Source of the DNA: CAIKNB01 sp041658705
Lineage (GTDB): Bacteria; Patescibacteriota; Patescibacteriia; 2-12-FULL-60-25
Direction: 5' to 3'
NCBI GenBank assembly: GCA_041658705.1
Contig: JBAZZT010000005.1
Location: 1 to 64,000, forward strand
Length of the DNA: 64,000 bases
In this document: positions 18,122-25,948 of the stretch, in pieces
Layout: the number at the start of each line of letters is the position of its first letter
Numbering within the stretch: the stretch's first letter is position 1
The notes under the pieces: generated by a model
What the model saw: only the letters and a program-made list of their open reading frames with translations
The model's database searches: none
Told to the model about the DNA's origin: nothing
Position numbers and translations under genes: made by a program

Positions 18122-18266
18122 GCCGCGAGAGAGGCTTCGGTGAGGTGAGTACAAGGATTTGCCCGACGGCAATCAGGCAGATCCCACCGATTCTCGCGGC
18201 GCGGCCAAAGCGCGTCACCCCAGATGGGGAAGCGGGGAGGCCGACCGTGGAGCCCTCTCCGCGCTT
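18122..18266 (+). ncRNA. Candidate structured RNA
   Basis: A closed multi-helix domain is visible: P1 is 9 perfect pairs (18122-18130 with 18192-18200), P2 is TCGGTG/CACCGA (18137-18142 with 18185-18190), P3 is 9 pairs with one G-U (18155-18163 with 18176-18184). An alternative small hairpin TTGCC-CGAC-GGCAA would compete with P3. A second GC-rich domain (18202-18266) contains CCCC/GGGG and GCGGGGAGG/CCTCTCCGC pairs. I recognise no known riboswitch or ribozyme core. The strand is assumed from the neighbours. Confidence 0.45.
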
Positions 18267-18293
18267 GACTTAAAGTTACAGGAAACGGACAAT
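18265..18293 (+). promoter_or_regulatory. Promoter of the SEC-C gene
   Basis: TTGACT (18265-18270), 17-nt spacer, GACAAT (18288-18293), 10 nt before the ATG at 18304. It lies downstream of the structured region, so that RNA would not be a leader of this promoter. Confidence 0.5.
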
Positions 18294-18303
18294 CTGAGCA
18301 ATT

Positions 18304-18921
18304 ATGCCTCTATTTTCAGAGAAACCCACGGTCAAAGTCGAGCGCGCGGTGCCTTTCGCTAAGCTCGGTCTGATGCTGGACGCTTCGCTTAAGGCCAAGC
18401 TGAAGCAAAGGATGGCGCCGGATGAATTCAAAACGTTTTCCGAATCGACACTTGAAGATTCTGTGGCGCGCCTAGAGTTCACGGAGGGACATCTGAAGTC
18501 TCTCGCAGTTGCTTTGGATGCGCAGGATGAATCCAGAATCTTGGAAGAGCTGGATATTTTGGCCGCCGGGCTGAATACACTGGTGCCGGTCTTTCCTAAA
18601 ATGAAGACATCGCCGGCGAGCGGAGCTTCAAACGAAGGTGACCATTACAAGATTTATCTCGGTTCAGGTACGAGGGGTCATCGGATTTTCATTTCAAGAG
18701 AAAATAAAACCGGTAAATTCGATTGGTTGCGTTTTCCGACCGACGGCGAACAGATGAGCTTGGTTTTGCAGCAGGGTTTCAGGAACTTGTTCGGAGATAG
18801 AGCGATTGACTTATCGCCGAATCCAAAAACTCCGGAACTCTACGTTCCGATTCGCGACGAACTGGTCGGGATTTGTCCCTGCGGATCGGGGAAAGAATTC
18901 AAAAAGTGCCATGGGGCGTAG
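18304..18921 (+). CDS. SEC-C zinc-motif protein
   Basis: A 205-aa protein, unrecognised except for its C-terminus GICPCGSGKEFKKCHGA, which is nearly the same as the SecA tail encoded 3 kb upstream. The N-terminal two thirds has helical stretches (SLKAKLKQRMAPDEFKTFSE) and a YKIYLGSGTRGHRIFISREN region. SEC-C motifs bind zinc and contact SecB or ribosomes in known proteins. A role near the translocon or ribosome is an inference. Confidence 0.75.
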   Translation: MPLFSEKPTVKVERAVPFAKLGLMLDASLKAKLKQRMAPDEFKTFSESTLEDSVARLEFTEGHLKSLAVALDAQDESRILEELDILAAGLNTLVPVFPKMKTSPASGASNEGDHYKIYLGSGTRGHRIFISRENKTGKFDWLRFPTDGEQMSLVLQQGFRNLFGDRAIDLSPNPKTPELYVPIRDELVGICPCGSGKEFKKCHGA

Positions 18922-18931
18922 GAATTGATAT

Positions 18932-19330
18932 ATGAATAGCGAAATCGGAAAAATTATTAAGGAGAGTACCTTTAAGATCGAAGAAGGAAAGTTTGTGTAC
19001 GCTAAAGTTTCGAAGGCTCCAAACATAGAAAATCATTTTATGGTGAGTAAGGATGCCGATGAAATCACAGTGGTAACAAAAGAAGAAAACCTTTCCGAAC
19101 TGACCTTGGTGGAACGCAATAAAGATTTTTATCGGTTGATAGCGCTTAACGTATCAATTCCGTTCTACTCCGTAGGATTCCTTGCGACAGTTAGTCAAGC
19201 GATTGCCAAAGAAGACATAAACGTTCTGATGGTGTCGACATATTCGAAAGATTACATTCTAATTAAGGATGATAAGATTGAGAATGTAAGATTGGTCTTA
19301 TTAAGGCTTGGCTTTCAGGAAACAAGATAG
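18932..19330 (+). CDS. ACT-domain protein
   Basis: A 132-aa protein with an ACT-like second half: FYSVGFLATVSQAIAKEDIN then VLMVSTYSKDYILIKDDKI, matching the regulatory fold that binds amino acids or other small ligands. It begins 10 nt after the SEC-C gene. It is probably a stand-alone ligand sensor; the ligand is unknown. Confidence 0.75.
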   Translation: MNSEIGKIIKESTFKIEEGKFVYAKVSKAPNIENHFMVSKDADEITVVTKEENLSELTLVERNKDFYRLIALNVSIPFYSVGFLATVSQAIAKEDINVLMVSTYSKDYILIKDDKIENVRLVLLRLGFQETR

Positions 19331-19386
19331 TTCCTGCGGACGCAGAAATAAATTTAAGTAATGTCACGGAAAATAAAAATGCAATT

Positions 19387-19815
19387 ATGAGTTCATACCG
19401 AGTGCCGATTTCGGTTAAGGGGATAGTCTTTGAGGGGAGTTCGGTTTGGCTGAGAAAAAACGAGCGCGCTGAATGGGAATTGCCGGGCGGCAAAATCGAC
19501 CAAGGAGAACAGCCGGCGGAAACCGCGGTGCGGGAATTGAAAGAGGAATTGGGATTCGAAGTCGAAGTCGTGAAAGTAATTCATGCCTGGATGTACACGA
19601 TTAAGAAATCACAAGACGAATCGTCAGGCGTATTGGTCGTGTCTTATCTGTGCAAATTGCTATCCAAGACCGGCATTTTCGAGATTGAAGGCGAAGCAGG
19701 TAAAGCAGAGTTCAGGAAATTCAACATTGAAGAAATAGGGACGTTGAATATGCCTGAATTTTATAAAGACGCAATCAATCTTGGTTGGAGCGAACTACAA
19801 AATAATGAAAAATAG
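19387..19815 (+). CDS. Nudix hydrolase
   Basis: A 142-aa protein with the canonical box GGKIDQGEQPAETAVRELKE followed by ELGF. It is the fourth Nudix protein between 15.9 and 19.8 kb. Its end overlaps the Maf start by 11 nt, so the two are likely made together. Substrate not readable from sequence. Confidence 0.88.
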   Translation: MSSYRVPISVKGIVFEGSSVWLRKNERAEWELPGGKIDQGEQPAETAVRELKEELGFEVEVVKVIHAWMYTIKKSQDESSGVLVVSYLCKLLSKTGIFEIEGEAGKAEFRKFNIEEIGTLNMPEFYKDAINLGWSELQNNEK

Positions 19816-20389
19816 CGGCATGAAGATAATACTTGGATCGGGTTCAAAAGGTAGACGAGATGTACTGGAAAAAGCGGGCTATGTTTTTGATGTCATTACG
19901 GCGGATATTGATGAAAAATCAATTCTGCAAGAAGATCCAAAGGTACTTGTTTTGGCCTTGGCTCATGCCAAAGCGGACGCTATTTTGCCTGAAATCAAGG
20001 AACCGGCGATTTTGATTACGGCGGATCAGGTCGTCGTGTGTGACGGCATCATCCGGGGAAAACCTAGAGACGTCAGCGAGGCAAAAGAATTCATTCGATG
20101 CTACGCAACGCATCCGATGGAAACAGTCAGCTCGATCGTCGTCGTGGATACGCAGACAGGTAAGCGCGCTGAAGGTGTTGATGTCGCGAAAGTTTATTTC
20201 AAACCAATTCCAGAAGAGGTGGTCAGCGAAGCGATTGCGATCGGAAGAATCTTGCACTGTGCCGGCGCGATGCGTTGTGAGGATCAGCCGTTCAACGCTT
20301 ACGTCGAGAGATTTGAAGGCACAGAAGACAGTACTTCCGGGATGCCGCTTAAGCTGCTTAAACAGTTATTTGAAAAAATAAAAAAATAG
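19805..20389 (+). CDS. maf: Maf-family nucleotide pyrophosphatase
   Basis: Maf/HAM1-like house-cleaning enzyme that hydrolyses dTTP, UTP or modified NTPs. The N-terminal ILGSGSKGRRDVLEKAG corresponds to the S-x-S-x-x-R family motif, followed by ITADQVVVCDG and GKPRD. 194 aa. The start is either 19805 (overlapping the Nudix gene) or 19820 (MKIILGSG, closer to the usual Maf N-terminus). Last gene of the nucleotide cluster; a terminator follows. Confidence 0.85.
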   Translation: MKNSGMKIILGSGSKGRRDVLEKAGYVFDVITADIDEKSILQEDPKVLVLALAHAKADAILPEIKEPAILITADQVVVCDGIIRGKPRDVSEAKEFIRCYATHPMETVSSIVVVDTQTGKRAEGVDVAKVYFKPIPEEVVSEAIAIGRILHCAGAMRCEDQPFNAYVERFEGTEDSTSGMPLKLLKQLFEKIKK

Positions 20390-20407
20390 GTCATAGGAAT
20401 AACTGAA

Positions 20408-20429
20408 GCCCCGCCGGAGAGGGCGGGGT
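20408..20429. terminator. Terminator between convergent genes
   Basis: CCCCGCC / GGCGGGG stem with a 6-nt loop between the ends of maf (plus) and the guanylate-kinase-like gene (minus). The T-tract is weak on both sides. Confidence 0.6.
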
Positions 20430-20434
20430 GTTGG

Positions 20435-20959
20435 TCAGAGCAGGGGAATCAGGAGAGTGGCTAGTTCGGCGACGGCTTTCTGCAGACCGCCAGGGGCGAA
20501 CGAGTTGACGATCTCGAAGTCGACGGGAATCGAGGTAGTCGAGCGCGCGACATCTTCGGCGCTTCGTCTTTTGTCTTGCACCGGCAGATCACCTTCGGGT
20601 TTGACGCGGATGATGACGAGCTCATAACCCGCGGCGATGAAGTTCTTGACTCCGTTTTCGACGAGTGCCAGGAAACCGGCACATTTCTCGAGATGTTCGT
20701 CCAGGGCCTTGCGATCATTCCCGTAGTAGTTTTCCGCATACTCGGCCCATTGCACGAGCTCATGTGCCGCGATGTGTCGTTCGAATTCATCGCGCGTCAC
20801 GAAAGCGTAAAACACATCGTCTTCCGGTCCGCGCCTGCAGCGGGTGGTCAGGGATTTGATTTCGGCTGCGCGACTGTCGGGGGCAAGCTTGAGGAATTCT
20901 CGAATGAGCGTGGATTTGCCGGAACGATGCGGACCGACGAAGGCGAAGATCCTGTGCAT
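20435..20959 (-). CDS. Guanylate kinase-like protein
   Basis: A 174-aa P-loop kinase of the GMP-kinase family. It has the P-loop GPHRSGKST (the usual GPSGVGKST is altered), LTTRCRRGPEDDVFYAFVTR and LVQWAEYAENYYGND, which correspond to the GMP-binding region. It may be the functional guanylate kinase or a diverged relative. It has a strong GGAGGA ribosome binding site, a TTGACA-17-TAAATT promoter and its own terminator, unlike most housekeeping genes in the window. Confidence 0.75.
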   Translation of the reverse strand: MHRIFAFVGPHRSGKSTLIREFLKLAPDSRAAEIKSLTTRCRRGPEDDVFYAFVTRDEFERHIAAHELVQWAEYAENYYGNDRKALDEHLEKCAGFLALVENGVKNFIAAGYELVIIRVKPEGDLPVQDKRRSAEDVARSTTSIPVDFEIVNSFAPGGLQKAVAELATLLIPLL

Positions 20960-20977
20960 GTTGTTTCCTCCGTTTCG

Positions 20978-21006
20978 AATTTAAAGCAAAGCGCCAGGGC
21001 TGTCAA
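20978..21006 (-). promoter_or_regulatory. TTGACA promoter of the guanylate-kinase-like gene
   Basis: Minus strand TTGACA (21006-21001), 17-nt spacer, TAAATT (20983-20978). The leader is about 15 nt and holds GGAGG. Confidence 0.7.
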
Positions 21007-21030
21007 AGCGTCGCATCAGTTGGAAGGTTT

Positions 21031-21157
21031 CTCTCTGGATCCCCCGCTTTCGCGGAGGATGACAGAGAGGGAGGCGGAGGATGACAGAGAGGGAGGCGGA
21101 GGATGAAAAAGGAAAGAGGAGGATAACGAAAAGAGAAAACGGAGGATGACTGTAAAA
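21031..21157. repeat. REP-like element with tandem GCGGAGGATGACAGAG units
   Basis: GGATCCCCCGC-TTTC-GCGGAGGAT hairpin followed by repeated units containing GCGGAGGATGACAGAGAGG. The same arrangement, preceded by the same GGAAGGTTT-type lead-in, is found at 55951-56040, and the hairpin alone inside murC. Confidence 0.8.
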
Positions 21158-21162
21158 GAAAG

Positions 21163-21184
21163 CATGACCGCGGGGGCGGTCATG
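21163..21184 (-). terminator. Terminator after the 21191 gene
   Basis: CATGACCGC / GCGGTCATG, a perfect 9-bp stem with a 4-nt loop, followed on the minus strand by CTTTCTTTT. Confidence 0.75.
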
Positions 21185-21190
21185 CGAAGG

Positions 21191-21907
21191 TCAGGGTTTG
21201 CGCGGCGGGAAAAGCCGACGCAGCACCTCGATTCCCCGCGACGAAGAGTGTCGCTGGGAGGGCACGGCCGGTTTGGATCCGGCGGGCGCCATGTTCTCGC
21301 GGAGGATAACGACGGCATCACTTCGGCGGCACAGGATGCGCAGCGCGGGATACTCCAGGACCATCAGCTCTTCCGGATGATCGAAGCGGTTGCGCAGCGT
21401 TTGGCTGTCGTGCTTCGGATTGAGCGCGTACTTTTTTCCGGGCTCATCAAAGTAGAGATCGAGCGGCAAGCGCGCTTCCGCGTCGGTCATCACGTCACGG
21501 CGCCGTCCACTCGTTTCACGATTGCCGAGTTGCGTCATCATCTCGTCCGTCTTGTGCATGGCTTGGAATAAGTCATTCGGCTTGAGCGACTTGTCCCAGG
21601 TGAGCATGCCGGACTTGAGCACGACGTGCCAAGCATCACGATTGGAATCTCCGACGAAGAGGAGGATCTCGTCGTGCGTCAACACCGTCGCGGCGAGATG
21701 GATGCGCGTTTGACCCAAGAGCTTGAGCTTGCGCAGCGTAATTCCACCCTCGGCGTAATTCTCCAGGCCAAAGCGCGACGCCAGCTCGTGGATGTTGAAG
21801 AGGATAGGCGGTACGAGCTCCCCGAGCTCTGTGGGTATATCGTACGGCGTGAGCGGACTGATGCTGGAGACGAACGTTTCTTTGGCTGAAATGGGGAATT
21901 TGCCCAT
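21191..21907 (-). CDS. Hypothetical protein
   Basis: A 238-aa protein I do not recognise. No signal peptide or membrane span. Visible features are an acidic/hydrophobic N-terminal half (FNIHELASRFGLENYAEGGI), a central RETSGRRRDVMTD and a basic C-terminus (SSSRGIEVLRRLFPPRKP). Start 21907 (MGKFPISAKE) was chosen over the open frame to 21991 because AAAGGAG lies just upstream. It is monocistronic with its own promoter and terminator, one of the orphan set. Confidence 0.65.
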   Translation of the reverse strand: MGKFPISAKETFVSSISPLTPYDIPTELGELVPPILFNIHELASRFGLENYAEGGITLRKLKLLGQTRIHLAATVLTHDEILLFVGDSNRDAWHVVLKSGMLTWDKSLKPNDLFQAMHKTDEMMTQLGNRETSGRRRDVMTDAEARLPLDLYFDEPGKKYALNPKHDSQTLRNRFDHPEELMVLEYPALRILCRRSDAVVILRENMAPAGSKPAVPSQRHSSSRGIEVLRRLFPPRKP

Positions 21908-21956
21908 GTGAAACTCCTTTCGGGTGCAAGGTGCGGCCCCCTTGGGCAAGGCCTTA

Positions 21957-21985
21957 AATCTGGCACTTTTTTGGGGATTTGTCAA
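21957..21985 (-). promoter_or_regulatory. TTGACA promoter of the 21191 gene
   Basis: Minus strand TTGACA (21985-21980), 17-nt spacer, CAGATT (21962-21957). The -35 is perfect and the -10 weak. Confidence 0.5.
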
Positions 21986-22035
21986 TCTCACTAGGAGTAA
22001 ATCATCCCGTGTAAGTCGGTAGATGAATTCAAAAC

Positions 22036-22064
22036 TTGAAACTCCTGTGAGTTTCAGCTAGACT
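22036..22064 (+). promoter_or_regulatory. Promoter of secD
   Basis: TTGAAA (22036-22041), 17-nt spacer, TAGACT (22059-22064). The leader would be only about 8 nt and there is no ribosome binding site. Confidence 0.6.
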
Positions 22065-22079
22065 TGTGCCGATTATCCT

Positions 22080-24131
22080 ATGGCAAAATCATCTACCCAT
22101 TCGGTTTCGCGTTCTTCGGTAAAGAAGCGCGCGATAGCGCTCGTCATACTTGCGCTGTTCGTCGGAGCTGTGGCTTATCCACCCGCGGCTAACTCGGTGA
22201 TCGACTTTTCGAATAAATGGATCGGCACGCACTTTGGCCGCATCGAAAAGGGCTTTGTGCTGGGACTCGACCTGCAGGGCGGAACGCGTCTCGAGTACGA
22301 GGCCGATGTTTCGCAAGTCTCGGCCAACGAACGGGCGGGCGCCATCAACGGCGTACGCGATGTCATCGAGCGCCGCGTCAACTCGCTGGGCGTCTCGGAG
22401 CCGGTCATCACCACAGCGCGCGCCGGCGATTCATGGCGCGTCTCGGTGGAGCTCGCAGGCATCAAGGACGTGAATCAGGCGATCAAACTTATCGGCGAAA
22501 CGCCCATCTTGGAATTCAAGGAACAGAACACGGATAAAGCGCGCGCTTTGAACGCGGAGGAAAAGAAAAAGCTGGATGCTGACAACGCCACGGCCAAAGC
22601 TAAAGCCGACGCCGATTTGGCGGAAGTGCTCAAGGATCCGAAATCCATGGAGACGCTGGCGCAAAGGGATTCAGCTGACGAAGCTTCGAAGCTGTTGGGC
22701 GGCGATTTGGGTTTTCTTAGAGGCAAAGCGGAATATGCTCGGATCTACGACGCGCTCAAGGATTTGCCCGCAGGCGGCGTGTACGACGGATTGATCGACG
22801 AACCGGCGGCTTACGTCGTGGCCAAAGTCGAGGAGTCCAAACCGGCGGGGCAAGAAATTTTAGCGCGGCACATCTTGATTCAGTACGCCGGTGCGCAGAT
22901 GGCGCCGACGAGCACGACCGCGACCAAAGACCAGGCGCGCAAGCAAACGGAAGACATCCTGAAACAAGTCAATACGCGCAACTTCGCCGATCTGGCCAAG
23001 AAATATTCGCAGGAGCCGGAAGCGGACAAGACCGGCGGCGATTTGAGTTGGTTCGGCAAAGGCGTGATGGTGGCGGAGTTTGAAGGTCCGGCTTTCGCGC
23101 TGAAAAAGGGCGAGATCTCCAAAGTCGTCGAGACGCCTTTCGGTTTCCATATCATCTACAAGGAAGATGAGCGGCCGGTGAATGACGTGCGTGTCCGCGC
23201 CATCTTCATCAAGAAGACCCAAGAGACGGACATCTTGCCGCCGCCGACGGATTGGAAGGCGACGCAACTCACCGGCAAACAACTTGAGCGCGCGCAACTT
23301 GATTTCGATCAGCAGGGAGGCAACGCCCAAGTCGCGCTCAAATTCAACGACGAAGGCAAAAAATTGTTCGCCGAGATCACCAAGCGTAACGTGGGCAAGC
23401 CGGTGGCTATCTTCTTGGACGGCCAGCCGATTTCCATCCCCACGGTCAACCAAGAGATAACCGGCGGCGAAGCGGTCATCACCGGCAGCTTCTCCATCGA
23501 CGAAGCTAAACTTTTGGCGCAACGCCTGCAAGCCGGCGCCTTGCCCGTCCCGATCAAACTCATCGCGCAGCAATCGGTCGGCCCGACGCTGGGACAGGAT
23601 TCGGTCAATAAGTCGTTGGTCGCCGGATTGTTCGGTTTCCTCTTCGTGGCCCTGTTCATGCTCGCTTTGTATCGCGTGCCGGGATTGTTCGCCATCGTTT
23701 CACTTATCCTTTATGTCGGCATCTCGTTCACCATCTTCAAGCTCATACCGGTCACGCTCACGCTGGCTGGCATCGCGGGTTTCATTCTGTCGCTGGGCAT
23801 CGCCGTGGACGCCAACGTGCTGGTCTTCGAACGCCTGAAGGAAGAATTGAAGCTGGGTAAGACCTGGGCGATGGCGCTGGAAGAGGCTTTCCGCCGCGCT
23901 TGGCCCTCGATCCGCGACGGCAACCTGACCACGCTCATCTCGTGCGCCGTGCTGTACTGGTTCTCCTCATCCGTCATCAAAGGTTTTGCTTTGACGTTGG
24001 CCATCGGCGTAACCATGTCGCTGTTCACCGCGATCATCGTGACGCGCACCACGCTACGCCTGGTGTCACAGTCCAACTGGGTAAACCGTTTCGGCTGGCT
24101 CTTCCTGAATAAGAAGCAAACACGAGAATAG
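22080..24131 (+). CDS. secD: SecD with an inserted parvulin (PpiC) domain
   Basis: RND-type membrane subunit that uses the proton gradient to help Sec export. TM1 lies at residues about 18-40, FVLGLDLQGGTRLEYEADV follows, and the C-terminal third has the SecD membrane domain (GIAVDANVLVFERLKEELK). Between the two halves of the periplasmic P1 region sits an unusual insert: residues about 257-362 form a parvulin peptidyl-prolyl isomerase domain (ILARHILIQYAG, GGDLSWFGKG, ETPFGFHIIYK). Residues about 190-255 look like a degenerate second copy (GGDLGFLRGKAEYARIYDAL). 683 aa. A chaperone fused to the exit side of the translocon is the likely meaning (inference). Confidence 0.93.
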   Translation: MAKSSTHSVSRSSVKKRAIALVILALFVGAVAYPPAANSVIDFSNKWIGTHFGRIEKGFVLGLDLQGGTRLEYEADVSQVSANERAGAINGVRDVIERRVNSLGVSEPVITTARAGDSWRVSVELAGIKDVNQAIKLIGETPILEFKEQNTDKARALNAEEKKKLDADNATAKAKADADLAEVLKDPKSMETLAQRDSADEASKLLGGDLGFLRGKAEYARIYDALKDLPAGGVYDGLIDEPAAYVVAKVEESKPAGQEILARHILIQYAGAQMAPTSTTATKDQARKQTEDILKQVNTRNFADLAKKYSQEPEADKTGGDLSWFGKGVMVAEFEGPAFALKKGEISKVVETPFGFHIIYKEDERPVNDVRVRAIFIKKTQETDILPPPTDWKATQLTGKQLERAQLDFDQQGGNAQVALKFNDEGKKLFAEITKRNVGKPVAIFLDGQPISIPTVNQEITGGEAVITGSFSIDEAKLLAQRLQAGALPVPIKLIAQQSVGPTLGQDSVNKSLVAGLFGFLFVALFMLALYRVPGLFAIVSLILYVGISFTIFKLIPVTLTLAGIAGFILSLGIAVDANVLVFERLKEELKLGKTWAMALEEAFRRAWPSIRDGNLTTLISCAVLYWFSSSVIKGFALTLAIGVTMSLFTAIIVTRTTLRLVSQSNWVNRFGWLFLNKKQTRE

Positions 24132-24138
24132 AAAACAA

Positions 24139-24214
24139 TGAATATGGAATTTGGAATATAGAATGTCGAATCGGTCCGGAACTTCCAAATTCTAACTTCT
24201 AAATTCCAAATTCA
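24139..24214. repeat. Heptad hairpin element between secD and secF
   Basis: Left arm 24139-24170 and right arm 24183-24214 of GAATNTN-type words pair over 32 positions with a few mismatches. The secF ATG lies 9 nt after it. Confidence 0.85.
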
Positions 24215-24222
24215 CCAAACCT

Positions 24223-25134
24223 ATGCAGATCATAAAAAACAGAATCGTATGGTACGTCATCTCCGGACTTTTGGTCGGAGGTTCGATTGTCCTGCTGGCC
24301 GTATTCGGACTGAAACAGGGGATTGACTTCACTGGCGGCACAGAGATGTCAGTGCGTTTCGAAAAACGCCCGTCTCCCGTCGAAGTGGAAAAAACGCTGT
24401 CCAGCTTCAATTTGAACGCCATCACCATCCAACCGGCCGGTGAACAAGATGTGAACCTGCGTTTCAAGTCGGTGGAAGAAGATACGCACCAAAATATCCT
24501 GAAGTCGCTCAATACGTCGTTCGGCAAAACTACGGAGTTGCAATACAACGCCATCGGTCCGGCGGTGGGTGAAGAGCTGCGCCAAAAATCCATCCAGTCG
24601 CTGCTCGTCGTCTTCATCCTGATCCTGGCTTTCATCGCCTGGTCGTTCCGCAAAGTCTCGGCGCCGATCAAGAGCTGGAAATACGGCGTGGTCGTGATTA
24701 CTTCGGCTTTCCACGACGTAATAATCCCGGTCGGACTGTTCGCGCTTTTGGGCAAGTTCTTCGGGGTCGAGATCGGCACGCCTTTTATCGCCGCGGTCTT
24801 GACCATCATGGGCTACTCGATCAACGACACTATCGTGGTCTTGGACCGCGTGCGCGAGAACCTGCAGAAGACCACGGGAACATTCGAGGAGATCGTCGAG
24901 CGCTCGGTCAAGCAGACCATGCTGCGTTCGTTCAACACTTCCGTGACCACCGTGCTGGCGCTTTTGGCCGTCTACATCTTCGGCGGCGCGTCCATCAAAG
25001 ATTTCGCCTTGGCGCTCATCGTAGGCATCATCACCGGAACGTATTCTTCGATTTTTATCGCCTCACCGTTGCTCGTGACCTGGAATAACATCACGCGCCG
25101 CAAACAAGTCGCGACGGTGAAAGGACGGGGCTGA
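24223..25134 (+). CDS. secF: Protein-export membrane protein SecF
   Basis: Partner of SecD in proton-driven translocation. It has GIDFTGGTEMSVRF after TM1, then TM2-TM6 with the SecF signature region GYSINDTIVVLDRVRENL. 303 aa, normal length. It is separated from secD by 91 nt filled by a heptad hairpin; the order secD-secF is standard. A terminator follows. Confidence 0.95.
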   Translation: MQIIKNRIVWYVISGLLVGGSIVLLAVFGLKQGIDFTGGTEMSVRFEKRPSPVEVEKTLSSFNLNAITIQPAGEQDVNLRFKSVEEDTHQNILKSLNTSFGKTTELQYNAIGPAVGEELRQKSIQSLLVVFILILAFIAWSFRKVSAPIKSWKYGVVVITSAFHDVIIPVGLFALLGKFFGVEIGTPFIAAVLTIMGYSINDTIVVLDRVRENLQKTTGTFEEIVERSVKQTMLRSFNTSVTTVLALLAVYIFGGASIKDFALALIVGIITGTYSSIFIASPLLVTWNNITRRKQVATVKGRG

Positions 25135-25137
25135 AGA

Positions 25138-25169
25138 GTCAGTAGCAAGTAGCGAGTAGCAAGCAGCAA
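25138..25169 (+). repeat. Heptad words after secF
   Basis: Four 7-bp words of the form AGTAGCA/GAGTAGC/AAGCAGC in one direction only, directly after the stop codon and running into the terminator stem. Confidence 0.65.
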
Positions 25170-25194
25170 GGGCGCGAGAAACCGCGTCCTTTTG
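25168..25194 (+). terminator. Terminator after secF
   Basis: AAGGGCGCG pairs with CGCGTCCTT (one G-U) around a 6-nt loop, followed by TTTGATTGTTTT. Confidence 0.8.
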
Positions 25195-25206
25195 ATTGTT
25201 TTGGGA

Positions 25207-25234
25207 TTGACAGAATTGAATTATGCTGTTAAAT
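25207..25234 (+). promoter_or_regulatory. TTGACA promoter of the 25266 gene
   Basis: TTGACA (25207-25212), 16-nt spacer, TTAAAT (25229-25234). Confidence 0.6.
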
Positions 25235-25265
25235 GGTCACAGGACATTGAAAAGAGGAGGACTGG

Positions 25266-25670
25266 ATGAATTTTCTGGGAAGCTACCTTAAGTATTTGAT
25301 GGATAACAGGTTGGCGTTCATTCTCACTTGGTTTGCCTGTGCGTTGCTGGTGATAGTGAGCGCCGTTCACTTGTTCTCTGCGACCATCGGTCCCCAATTG
25401 CACGAAGGCGAAGGTGTGCCATTCTCCTGGCTCGGCCTTTCCGGATTCTGCATACTGTCGTTTATGATGCTGCGTCTCCTGGCAAAATATAGGAGATGCA
25501 TGCGGCTGGAGACGAAGCTGCGCGTCGCCGTTGAAGCGATTGATCCCTTCCGTGTCCAGTCGGTGTCCGGCTCGCTGGAATCTCGCCAGTTGGAAACCGC
25601 CAGCGCTTTCCTGCCGCACGAGTTGCAGCCTGACGTGCACGAATATCTTGCTCTCAAACGGGAGCTATGA
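25266..25670 (+). CDS. Small membrane protein, function unknown
   Basis: A 134-aa protein with two predicted membrane spans (LAFILTWFACALLVIVSAVH and the segment LGLSGFCILSFMMLRLLA) and a hydrophilic C-terminal half. GAGGAGG lies just before the ATG. With its TTGACA promoter and terminator it is a self-contained unit of the orphan class. I recognise no family. Confidence 0.65.
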   Translation: MNFLGSYLKYLMDNRLAFILTWFACALLVIVSAVHLFSATIGPQLHEGEGVPFSWLGLSGFCILSFMMLRLLAKYRRCMRLETKLRVAVEAIDPFRVQSVSGSLESRQLETASAFLPHELQPDVHEYLALKREL

Positions 25671-25678
25671 CTTTGAAC

Positions 25679-25711
25679 CCGCGACCTACACCAGGCCGCG
25701 GCGTTTTTTTT
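25679..25711 (+). terminator. Terminator after the 25266 gene
   Basis: CCGCG / CGCGG stem followed by CGTTTTTTTT. Confidence 0.75.
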
Positions 25712-25734
25712 AAAACTAGATGGTAGTCAGGCAT

Positions 25735-25877
25735 CGATTACTGTCATCCTGAGCGGAGCAGTAGCGAAGTCGAAGGACCTTTATCAGCTACGCTTGAACC
25801 GACGGCTGATTCAGTAGGGGCGACCCGTTGGTTCGCCCCTACGAATGCTAACGCTTCGCTCAGGATGACAGTAATCG
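25735..25877. repeat. Nested REP-like elements
   Basis: A perfect 21-bp outer inverted repeat (25735-25755 with 25857-25877) of the TGTCATCCTGAGC family encloses GAAGGACCTTTA and a second hairpin GTAGGGGCGA/TCGCCCCTAC (25814-25823 with 25833-25842). One element appears to have inserted into another. Confidence 0.85.
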
Positions 25878-25928
25878 GTCGGCTACTTTTCACCCAGCCG
25901 AAAGGTGCTGTAAGCTGCGTTTATTATC

Positions 25929-25937
25929 TGCTATACT
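25929..25937 (+). promoter_or_regulatory. Extended -10 promoter of the 25949 gene
   Basis: TGC followed by TATACT (25932-25937), 11 nt before the ATG at 25949. Confidence 0.5.
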
Positions 25938-25948
25938 TAGCCGGAACG

